Part shown: piece after piece, positions 45,565 to 55,788 of the stretch
Position numbering within the stretch: position 1 is the first letter of the stretch
Layout of the letters: each line of letters starts with the position of its first letter
Origin: Plasmodium brasilianum
Lineage: Eukaryota > Apicomplexa > Aconoidasida > Haemosporida > Plasmodiidae
Assembly (NCBI RefSeq): GCF_023973825.1
Contig: NC_090126.1
Span: 2,315,001 to 2,379,000 of the forward strand
DNA: 64,000 bases
Direction: 5' to 3'
The notes under the pieces: generated by a model
The model's database searches: none
What the model saw: only the letters and a program-made list of their open reading frames with translations
What the model was told of the DNA's origin: nothing
Program-made: the position numbers and the translations under genes

Positions 45565-48479
45565 TTATTTTGTAGATTTCATTACAAGTTTGTTTCCATT
45601 TTTGGTGCCGGATTTTTTTGTGATATCCTTGGTTGTTTTTATGTTTGTTTTTTTTATTCCAATTTTTTTTTCCTTTATTTCCGTTTTTTTTTTTTTACTA
45701 GCTAATTTAGTGTTTGCATGTTCATTTTGGTTGTTATATTTTTGTTTCGAATTAATTTTTTCCTTTGTTTGCATTTTATTTGAAGAGTATTTATTTATGC
45801 TATTTGTTCCAGTTGCAAAATTTAATTGTGTTGTTTGGTTTAATGATGCACTATTTATTACATTTACAATGTTTGTGTTTTCAGTTTGCATTTTTAATAA
45901 TCTTCTTTTTTCCCTTTGTCTTTTTCCTCTACTTATTTTATTTTTCTTTTTTTTAATAATTTTTTTTGTTCGTATAGTCGTGCCATTTTTTTCTTTTATA
46001 TGTTTTAAAAATTTTTCTGTCTTTAATTTTTTGATGTGCAACATTCGTATGTCTTCTATACAATAATCGACATACATAATATTTTTATTTCTTCGAATTG
46101 TTTGGTACTTTTTTTTGTAAATTATTTCATTAATTAATTCATAAATATTTTTATTCTGTAGTAAATGAATCAGTTCTTTTGCATATTCGTGTTTATTAAT
46201 ATCGATAAAACATATGTTGTTTTTACTACTATTCGAACTGATCTTTTTTGGTATATTTTTAATTTTCCCACCACCTTCTCCATCATCTGTTTGTTCACTA
46301 TGTTTGGGCTCTTTAATTACTTTCATTTTTTTAATCACTTCATTCGATTTTTTAAAAGCATCCTTTTTTTTTATATTATATTTTTTCATAAATATAGGTG
46401 TGAAATATCTTGTTATAAGTTGTCGAAATAAATTTTGTTCCAATGTGGACGGGTAGTTACGAATATATATTCTGCAAGGGTTTATAAAAAAATTTTTATT
46501 TTTTAAAACTTTTTCTTTTTTTTCCATCAATTTTTTATTTCTTTTAATTAAGCTCTCACTTATGTAATCATTATTTACATTATTATCATACAACAAGTGA
46601 ATGTTATTACTCATTTTTTTTTTTTTTTGTTTTTTTCTTCTGTGTGAAATTTCTTTTTGTCTTCTATTAAATCCTTACGAACAGCTCTTTTTATCATTAA
46701 ATAATTATTTTTAAAAAATAAAATTTCTGAATTTTTGTTGTTTCCGTTATCCTTAAGTAATAATTGTTTCATTTTTTCTTTTTTCTTTTTTTTCATGCTA
46801 TAAAATTTATGAATTACATTTTCTTCATCATTCCAGTGGCTCTCTGCTGTTTCTTCCTCATTAAGTTCCCCAATTTTTTTTAAAAAGTTTTCAGCATCTT
46901 CCTTACGTTTTAATTTTACAAAAACGGAAATCCGTTTGCTGTTGTTTCTACATGTTTTAATGTATACGTAATTTTTGTTTATGTTTTTTACTACATAATT
47001 TCTGATTTCTTCTTCTGTGCTTTCGAGAGGTACGTTCGTAATAAAAAGAGTTTTACCTTCTTCGACATCGTTTGCGTTTGTGCGCCGATTTATGCTTCGG
47101 ATTTCATCTACTTTGTCGTCATCCTCTTCATCTACTTTGTCGTCATCCTCTTCATCTACTTTGTCGCCATCCTCTTCATTTATTTCGTCGCCTTCCTTTT
47201 CATCTACTCCACCTCTTGCAACATCCAAAACGGCGTCGCTCGGATTCTCCAAATTCCTAATTCGTTCAATACTTATTACATTGCCGCATAATTTGGACTT
47301 GTTTAAAAGTAAAGCCTTTTGGACGTTTTTGTAACATGAAAAGGTGACATATGCATAACCTTGTTTTTTGTTCTTTTTTTTTGGTAAAACTATTTGAGCG
47401 TCCTCTTCAATATTCCTAAATAATTTTTTAATATTTTCTATGTGGCATGTTCTACTTAAATTTTTTAAAATAACTTTTCTATTGTTTTTATTTAAGTAAC
47501 ACAATTCATGAAAGAATACGATAACGTCCCTTACATTGGGGTCGTTTTCTTTCACAAATTTTAGGAAGCTCGCTTTGTCGATGCAGCGAAAAAATTGGGT
47601 GGCTACGTTTATATTCAAAAATTCAACTGCATACACAAACAAGTTGCTCCTCCCATTGACGCTGCTACTACTATTGCTACTGTTATTGCAGTTATTATTA
47701 TTACCACTGCTACTAGCATTATTATTATCACTACCTCCAGCATTACTATTATCACTACCTCCAGTATTATAATCCTCCCTTTTCTTACTATACACCAGTT
47801 TCTCATTTAGCATTCGCCTTGTTTTATTGTCAATTTTGCTTTTCCTATCAATGTTAAGGACAATTTCTTCAAATTTCTTGTCTTTTTTTTCAACAACTAT
47901 TTCGATGTCGTCATCGGGTGCTTCCTCATCCTTACTGTTTACATTACAGCTTTTTCTGAGGCTTGCATCGCTTTTTTCATCATTTTTTATACCACCTTTT
48001 TCATCACCTATTTTATTACTGCCCCCTTGCCGACTACTTATCTCATCTAAACATCTTAATATTAAATTTCTGTTCAATAAAAATATATTTTTCAAATAAC
48101 TTAACAGTAAAACACTATCTATATCATAATCGGTGTAAATTTTGATCGCATTAGTATAATTTATTTTTTGGCGTTTATAAGTAATAGATATTAATTTTTT
48201 TTGCTCATATTTTTTTTTAAATGCATATTCACATTTTATACTTGTATTACCATTTGTATTTACATCATTGTATTTTGTAATAAAATTTTTTGCTTCCTTC
48301 TCACTTTTAAAATAACATATGGCGCTTTTCTTTGAATTGGTTCTATTTCTGAAAAAAAAAAGTTTGCTGCACACTTTTTCGAATTCTTTACTTAGCTTTT
48401 CTACATCATTTTCATTTATATTGCGAACAAATACCTTGTGCTTATCAATTGCATCGTTATTGTCTTTATGTGGGGACAT
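45565..48479 (-). CDS. NOP4: Multi-RRM nucleolar protein, NOP4/RBM28-like (frame broken at one poly-A run)
   Basis: Two minus-strand frames, 48479-46611 (622 aa) and 46614-45565 (349 aa), meet within a 15-base A-run at 46614-46628, where the first ends in Lys codons and TGA. They are most simply one protein of about 970 aa with a homopolymer indel. RRMs are visible at about 14-90 (HKVFVRNINENDVEKL), 333-410 (RKVILKNLSRTCHIEN, then GYAYVTFSC) and 473-545 (GKTLFITNVPLESTEEEI). A fourth degenerate RRM lies in the second part (CRIYIRNYPSTLEQNLFRQL, closing with IMYVDYCIEDIRMLHIKKLK). This last block matches the conserved end of NOP4/RBM28 (VEFSLEDRRKLK-like). The tail is Lys-rich. NOP4/RBM28 acts in 60S pre-ribosome assembly. 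The gene is head-to-head with BOP1, another 60S factor. Confidence 0.82.
47105..47190 (-). repeat. Coding acidic repeat in NOP4 (DKVDEED units)
   Basis: Tandem 24-base units encode DKVDEEDD repeats in the linker between RRM2 and RRM3. In frame, about four copies. Confidence 0.8.
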
Positions 48480-49082
48480 TTTTTTTCATTTCCTTTTTCT
48501 GGGATATATATATGTATATATGTATATATGTATATATATATATATATATATATACAAGCAGTAAATTCAAAATTACAAAAAAATGAAGAGTAACTGGAAA
48601 AGGTGAAAAATAAGAATTTCATAAAAATGAGAGCAATAAAAAAGGTATAGGTACAAAAAATATTTCCCTATACAATTAAATAATTCACATATTTTATTAT
48701 TTCTATGTTTCGCCAATTTTTGTCAGTCGATATATAGAATTTTAATGTTTTCTTTATCACGATTTATAAAAGGCAAATATATGTTATATATAAGTACAAT
48801 GACGTAACAGTGTTGTAATTTTTTTTTTGCAAAGCTTCAAGTATGCTTCTACTTTTTTGCCAAATTTTTACTTAAATTTTTTTTTTTTTTTACTTCCAAA
48901 TACTGTGCAAATAAACACTTACATATACATACAAAATGTATACTCGTCGTTATATTTTTTTTATTTTGCTTAAACGTTTTCAGTGACACATTATATGCGA
49001 ATATTTTTTTTTTTTTTGAACAAAATGGTATAACGAAAACAATCTTTCTGTACAGCACTGAAATGTATATATGTATATTTAC

Positions 49083-49115
<33 letters not shown>

Positions 49116-49534
49116 TGTACGTATGTATTTATTATTATTTATGTATATAAACGTGGGAAGGCTTGACTGTTTTTACCTTTTTCAACAAATTTTCATTTTA
49201 TGTGAATAAGCGTTTACAAAATATGTAAATTTTTTTAGCGTAAACCAAAGATATATCACTGTACTTTTTAAATGTATTCATTTTTTTCATTTTGAATGTA
49301 AGAGGATTAGAGAATGATGTTGATTTAAAGGAATTGTTATTATAGCATACGTACGTATGTATATGTATATATATATTTTTTTTTATAATTAATAAAAACG
49401 TCCTATATTTTTGCCGAGGTAAAACAAATAAACAAATAAATAAAATTTAAGCTCGTTGCTGCATTTTCCCGACCGTAAGTCGAAGTCACAAACTATTGTC
49501 ACTGTATTGACATGAGAAAATTTTCTCCAATAAA
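48480..49534. promoter_or_regulatory. Shared divergent promoter region NOP4/BOP1
   Basis: A 1.05 kb interval between the start codons of two head-to-head 60S ribosome-assembly genes. It contains TATA/GTATA microsatellites (48505-48555, 49078-49135), T-runs (48877-48890, 49003-49017) and no supported gene. The arrangement suggests a bidirectional promoter. I see no clear motif to name. Confidence 0.5.
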
Positions 49535-50066
49535 ATGAAGAAAAAAAATGTTAATAAAAGCAGTACATTTGAGCATAATGGAAAAGAAGAAGGCAATCAT
49601 TTAAAAAAGGGTACTAATAATAGTAGTTGTTGTAATCGTAATAGTAATAGAAGTAGTAATAATAGTAATAGAAGTGGTAGTATTAGCAACAGAAGTGGTA
49701 GTAATAGTAACAGAAGTATTAGCAGCAGTGGTGGTAGGACTTGGCGTGGACAGAAGTATTTAGAGAGTACGGAAAAAGGGAATGGAAAAAACGAAATGTT
49801 CTCAATAGGAACACACAAAGTTACTGCAGACACAGATATTAAAGTCGAAGGAAAAGAAGAATGTAAAGTTGAAAATGAGGACCATTTAAAAACAACAGAG
49901 CAAGAGGAAAATTTTCTGGACGGTTGTTCAATGTCACGTGAAGTGGATAATAAGGGAAATAATAAAAAGAAAGTGAATAATATAAATATGAAAAAAAAAA
50001 AAAATAAAATAAATAAACAAATAAATATGCACATACAAAATGAACATACGAAGCTGGATTTAACAG

Positions 50067-50099
<33 letters not shown>

Positions 50100-53000
50100 A
50101 AAAAGAAATATGACTGAACATATAAATTTGAATAAAACAAAACATAAAAAAAGTAGTAATAAGAGTAAAAATAAAATTGTAAAAAAGGAAACAGATTATG
50201 AAGACACTATCGCAAGTGACATTAACAATTTAAGTGTTAAAAGTATCAACACAGAAGTAGGGAATAACATTTACGTGAACGAAGAAATTGATGAGAGTGA
50301 TGATGAATATAATTTAAATACCCTTGGAAATTTTGACCTCAAAAATTATGAAGATTTCGACATTATAGGTAAGCAGGAAGTATTTATATAAAACACCGTG
50401 AAAAGGTCGAAGAGGAATGCTACACTACAGTTTTTTTTTTTTTTTTTTTATTTTGGAATTTTGCAACTTTGTCATTTTGTCCTTTTATCATTTTTCTTTT
50501 TCTCCATTTTTTAATATGTTATTGAGCGGAAAGTTTTGAATCTTAATTTTCAGTTTCATTGTGCGAAATTCTTTTCCGTTTTGTTTCTACATTTTACAAT
50601 GTTTGACCTTCCCGTGGGTGTCCATTAAGCATATTCACGTATACGTGTGTCCACATGCTTAAATATATGTGTATGAGAATGTATATGTGTATATATGGGT
50701 ATATAAATGCTTATTTGTATCCCTCTTGTGTGCAGGATACGATATCAAAGGAAACAAAATATACAAGAAAGACGAAAATGCCATCGACGATTTTATCGAG
50801 TCTAAAACAGGAAGTAACGCATGGAAGAAAATAAAGGATAAAAAAAACAATCGAATTATTGAATTAACAGACGCCGATTTGCAGATCATAAGAAGCATTC
50901 GAGAAAATAGAGCAGCAAAATATATTGATTATTCTAATTATATATATGAGAATGATAAAGAAGAATATAAATTACCCTCAAAATTGTGTAAAAATTTAAA
51001 GAATAAAGGTTCCGAGGGTGATAAAAAGAAAGTACTAAAATTAATGAAATATTTAATAGATAAAGAAAAACATCCAGAAAGATATATACAAAAGGAAAAT
51101 GAAGATAATATGTTATACGATTTGTGGAATAATAAAATTTATGATGAGTTTAATAATATTAATGAAATTAATTTGCCTAATATACTACCAGGTCATAAAT
51201 ATAGTTATAATCCTCCACCGGAATTATTATATAATTCGTCCGAAAAAAGAAATATTTTAAAAAATAACAAAGATGCATTTATACCTCAAAATTTTGAGAA
51301 AATAAGAAATATTGAATATTATAAAAAAACCTATTTTGATTTATATCAAAGGTGTTTAGATATATATTTATGCTCAAGGTCATTAAAAAATGTTTTACAT
51401 ATAAATAAAGAAGATTTATTACCAAAATTACCATCCACAAAATCGTTAAAACCGTATCCTCAATATCCTTTTATCAAGTATATTACGAATGAGGGGGATA
51501 TGAATAGTAAAAATAGGTATTGTAATAATAAAAATAATCATTTCAATAGTATAGACATAAATGAACATGATCATATAGTATACATAATTCAGAGCAATAA
51601 ATTGTATATCTTTGACATATTAACATCATATAATGTAGCTACAATAGATTTAATGCACTATTTTAAATTTAAAATGGTAAAGAAAAAATCGTTGGAAGAT
51701 TTATATAACAACATGATGATTAAGGTGAATAAATCTTATTCAGTTGTTGCAATTTCCTGGGGAAATTTTATCCTTCTTTTTCATTATGAATCTTATGTCC
51801 CTTCTATTAGGTCAGGTAGTGAAAATATAGAAGAGATATATCAACGCAATGGAATAAAAAAGAGTAAGAATTCCAGTGGTAATATTAATGGTAAAGAATA
51901 TAAAAATGAACAAAATGATGGTAATGAGAAAGATAGCCATACGTCTTTGTCCAATTTACAGGATGAGGAGGAGGAAGAAGGAAATTTTTCTGAGGACAAT
52001 GTTATGGGGGATGAAACGGACATAGAACTGGACCAAATAGATGAAGGAGACATAAGCGATGACTCAAATGAAATAGAAATAAATAAAAACGAAGAAGTTA
52101 ACGATGAACATGCTAAGAAGAAATGCGTGCAGTTAAATAGAAACATGGTTTACTTCAAAACGAAAGGGCTACTTAGCGTATTTCATAATAATTTTAAAAA
52201 TTCAGAAGAGTATTCTTATTCACCGGATATTGACGTAAAATGGATTCATATTAATTCTAATGACAAAGTAGGGAAAACAAAAATTAAAAAAAAAGTAGCG
52301 ATAATTAGAAGTAGTAATTATTTTAACAAGTATTCATGAATTTCGTTTATTTCATTTTTTTTCGTCAATATCCTTTTTTTTTTTTTTTTTCTTCAAAAAT
52401 TATTTTAGAAGATAAAGTATTGCGTCGGCATAAAGCATGAGGGGGAAATTAAAAATTTTTCTTGGAATGGAAATGGTACGTTTTAAGAAATGTCTTTTCG
52501 GTGAAAATGCAACAAATTATTGAGGAGAAATTCTAAAAGTTAAAATAAAAAAGGAGCTTTTTACACATTAAAACGAATAATACACTTCTTTTTTTTCCGT
52601 AGGAAATTATTTATCTGTGACGTGCATGCGAAATACTGGGCAATACCATTATTGTTATTTGCACCATATAAAATCAATGAAATCGATGAAGCTCATAAAA
52701 AAATATAAACATAAAAGAGGTGACATTATTCAAACGTTGTTCTTTCCGCGTAGCCCCTATTTCAGCGTTGCGTTTGAAAACAGTATAATGTAAGAATGGA
52801 AAGAGAAGAAGTGTGCATACATTTGCATATTTACCTATATATATGGATATACATGTGTATGTATACATGTATATTTATGTGTATATATGTATATGTTTGT
52901 ATGTGTATATTTATATGTATTTTTATGTGCAAACTTTTATGGACATACCCATATACGCATAAACCCCCCTTAGAATAAAATATACATATCTGTGCATGCG

Positions 53001-53472
53001 GTAAAAATTTTCAACCCTTTAATTTTGTTACCTCTCTTTTTGCAGCATATATAACTTAAAAGCCAAGACCAAAAAAGAAAGAATTGTAAAAAAACTGAGA
53101 GGTGTGCAAAATATAACATACATGGATGTGCACACGAACGAAAGTTATGTATTAGTTTCAGACGTCAGAGGAAATGTATTCGTTTTTGATTTAGATTTGT
53201 CTTCTAATCCTTATAAGAAGTTTCACTTGCAAGAGTGTTCTTTGAAAAAAGTTGAATTTCATAAAACGTATAATTTGTTTTATTCGTTGAGTTCAAATGG
53301 TACTGTGAATTTATTTTATTCCAAATTTTTTCAAGATTATATAACTAACCCAATTTTATTACCAATTAAGGAACTGTCAAATGAGTCAAAGATAGCTGAC
53401 CTTGTATGGTCAGGTAGAAAACCATGGTTATTTGTTCATACGGAGGGCAATTTTTCAGCTTTGTACACATGA
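49535..53472 (+). CDS. BOP1: Ribosome biogenesis protein BOP1/ERB1 (frame broken at one poly-A run)
   Basis: Five exons: 49535-50368, 50736-52294, 52409-52475, 52603-52789 and 53046-53472. Phases agree at every junction; the exon 2 donor (GTAGCG) is weak but the only phase-compatible choice. Exon 1 changes frame in the 28-base A-run at 50067-50094. The product is about 1,020 aa. Exon 1 is Ser/Asn/Arg-rich, then acidic (DESDDEYNLNTLGNFDLKNY). Exon 2 opens with the BOP1-NT block (GYDIKGNKIYKKDENAIDDF) and holds the conserved ILPGHKYSYNPPPELLYNS and LPKLPSTKSLKPYPQYP. Exons 2-5 form the beta-propeller, closing with WSGRKPWLFVHTEGNFSALYT, the typical BOP1 terminus. An acidic insertion lies at about 51940-52110. 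BOP1 works with PES1 and WDR12 in processing of 27S/32S pre-rRNA in the nucleolus. Confidence 0.92.
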
Positions 53473-53482
53473 CGCATATGCA

Positions 53483-53702
53483 CACATACATACATACATA
53501 CATACAGACGTACATACATACAGACGTACATACATACATACATACAGACATACATACAGACATACATACATACATACATACAGACATACAGACATACATA
53601 CATACAGACATACAGACATACATACATACATACAGACATACATACATACAGACATACATATATACATACATACATATATACATACAGACTTACATACATA
53701 CA
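53483..53702. repeat. CATACATA/CATACAGA microsatellite
   Basis: 220 bases of 4-base units CATA with interspersed CAGA (some GACGTACA). It starts ten bases after the BOP1 stop codon and so would lie in its 3' UTR. Open in all frames; the translations (Tyr-Ile-His-Thr or Met-Tyr-Val-Cys) are artefacts. Confidence 0.92.
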
Positions 53703-53935
53703 GATGTACAAGCAGCGCATATTGCACTCTTATATGTGCGTATATTTTTTTTTCTCCCAAATTATATTTGAAAAAAGAAAAATATATCATGATTTTTCCT
53801 TAATTTATAATAGTCCAACTTGTGAAAATAAAATTTGTGCATGTTATGTTGTATTTTACTTTTTCCTTTTTTTTTTTTTTATGACGTTTTTTTAAAGAGG
53901 GAAAAAAAAAAAAGAAAAAAGAATAAAATTAAAAT

Positions 53936-54010
53936 TAAAATTAAAACGTAATGTTAATGTTAATGTTAACGTTAACGTTAACGTTAACGTTAACGTTAAA
54001 GTAAAAGTTA
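53936..54010. repeat. Hexamer array (TTAACG)n with flanking TTAATG
   Basis: About ten hexamers: TTAATG copies, then five or six perfect TTAACG copies. The unit creates overlapping palindromes GTTAAC and AACGTT, so either strand can form hairpins. It differs from the Plasmodium telomere unit (GGGTTYA). Confidence 0.85.
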
Positions 54011-54035
54011 ATTTTAAATTTAAATTAAAACATAT

Positions 54036-54245
54036 CTACTGATTTAATGAGTTAATTTTTTTTAAGCATTCGAATTTGTTATAATGGCAAACATTTTCGT
54101 GTAAAAAGAAAAAATAGTGGGTTTTTATATGACACAAAGCTTTTACTTCTACCCTTTTTTCTTTCGTAACTTTTTTGTTTCTTTTTCTTACTTGCCTTAT
54201 ATTAATAACTCTGTTTTGTGCTAACTTCAATATCATGTTTTTCAT
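54036..54245 (-). other. Small candidate ORF (69 aa)
   Basis: A minus-strand open frame starting MKNMILKLAQNRVINIRQVR, with an amphipathic basic N-terminus like a mitochondrial presequence and mixed composition throughout. A GTAAGA donor sits after the 18th codon, so only the first part may be coding. I recognise no family, and it overlaps nothing else. It ends immediately beside the plus-strand candidate at 54288. Confidence 0.22.
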
Positions 54246-54287
54246 TATTTAAAAATGGAACAGTCGACAAAAATATGAACCAAAAAC

Positions 54288-54469
54288 ATGTATATAGATG
54301 TCACTTCTCATAAGATTGTAAATGTAGGTAAAAATAATTTTTCTTTTTTGCTTTTACTATTTACTTTTTTAAATTACTTTTTCATTATTCTTAAGGTGCG
54401 TCCAAGGACTGTCTGCTGCTTAAAAACCGATGCATCATAAGTGAATTTATACAAAGCTATAAAAAATAA
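54288..54469 (+). other. Small two-exon candidate ORF (37 aa)
   Basis: ATG at 54288. A possible exon at 54288-54327 is followed by a 68-base intron (GTAAAA donor, TTCTTAAG acceptor) and exon 54396-54469 ending in TAA, in matching phase. The peptide starts MYIDVTSHKIVNVGASKDCL and ends CIISEFIQSYKK. Its composition is protein-like in an otherwise very AT-rich region. It may be the 3' part of a longer gene. Function unknown. Confidence 0.28.
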
Positions 54470-55788
54470 TAAAACAAAAGAAAACAAAATAAACGGAAGA
54501 GGGTATACGTGAAGAGAGTATACGAATAAATAACGAAGCAAAATATCAAATTAAATTTTAAAAAAATGAGCACTTGTGTGAAAATTTATAAGTGCACATA
54601 TATAAATGTATTTTTGTGTGTTCATCTTTATAATGAGCATTGTACATATATATATATATATGTAAATTATATATATATTATGAATGGACAAAAGCTGTAT
54701 ATTGTTTACGTTTTCACTGTAAATAATTAAAAAGTCCCTTCACGTTTGCCTTAAAAGGAAGGCATTTTTCGAGGTTATTTTGTGTATATATATATTATAT
54801 ATATTTTGTATACATATATATAAATATATAAACATTCATTTATATGTGCGCTTATATGTTATTTTGTACACATTTTATGGTATAATCTTATATTTTTATA
54901 TGTATATACATAATATTGCTTTCATTCGCTTTTTTTTTTAATTTGAATTTTCATTATTTAGCTGAGATTATTTTTTCCCCCTTTTGGCTTTAAAAAATAT
55001 TTTTTAATTCTTCAAAATAAATGAAATAAGAATGTGATGAAGAGTGGAAAATTAAAAAAAAAAATATATATTATTACGTTAATCATTTCATTTTTTTTAG
55101 CTGTGCGGGTAGTAATAATTATATATATATATATATATTTATTTATTTATATATTTATGCAAAAATATAGTAATATTTTTATGAATGCAAGTACATTATT
55201 GCTAACTGAAATATGTGTGACTTCTGCCGTAATATTTTTCATGGATGGGCAAAAAAAACAAAAGTAAAAAGGCAAAACAGAAAAAACAGTATAACAGCAA
55301 AACTGTATAACTGCAAATGCGCAAAAAAGGCAAAACAGAGAAACTGTAAAACGATAAAGCAGTAAAATAACAATTACATTATAACAACAATCAAATAACG
55401 ACAAAAAAATTATGAAATAACACAATAGCATCGAATTTGTGAAAAACAGATATTGTTTTTTTTTTTTTTTTTTTTTTTCCAAATATAAATAATTTTGTTT
55501 TAATGATACGTAATATCAAAAATGAATTCCTTTTAATTTTAATATTTTTTTTTTTTGTTATTTTTTTCGAGAGAATTTTTTTTTGACGTATGAAGGTCTC
55601 TTCAATTTTTTATGAAAATGAAGAAGTCCGTTAAACTGAAAAAATAAAATAAATGAAATATTGAGTTGTGAAATTATGACTAGTTATACTATTATATACA
55701 TATATATATATATATTTATTTATTAAAATCTCGAAACATTTTTAATTCATTTATAAAAAATACCTTATATATATTTATATATATTATA

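Larger units (their letters stand above)
53473..55788. other. Intergenic region BOP1/RING gene with repeats and small candidate ORFs
   Basis: 2.3 kb. A CATACAGA/CATACATA tract begins directly after the BOP1 stop (53483-53702). An AACGTT/TTAATG hexamer array lies at 53936-54010. AT-rich DNA follows, with TA runs near 54645-54680 and 54790-54825, and a 22-base T-run near 55456. Two small candidate coding pieces are listed separately (54288-54469 plus strand, 54036-54245 minus strand). Open frames over 53366-53803 come only from the ACATAC repeat. Confidence 0.6.

Noticed and set aside
45565..46614. The 349-aa frame as an independent gene
   Set aside because: It starts inside the A-run ending the 622-aa frame and supplies the last RRM-like block expected of NOP4/RBM28.
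53366..53803. Several Cys/Tyr/Met/Val-rich or His/Thr/Tyr-rich frames of 94-133 aa
   Set aside because: Produced by the CATACATA/CATACAGA microsatellite, which is open in all frames.
53936..54010. Internal telomere-like repeat
   Set aside because: The unit TTAACG does not match the Plasmodium telomere unit GGGTTYA.
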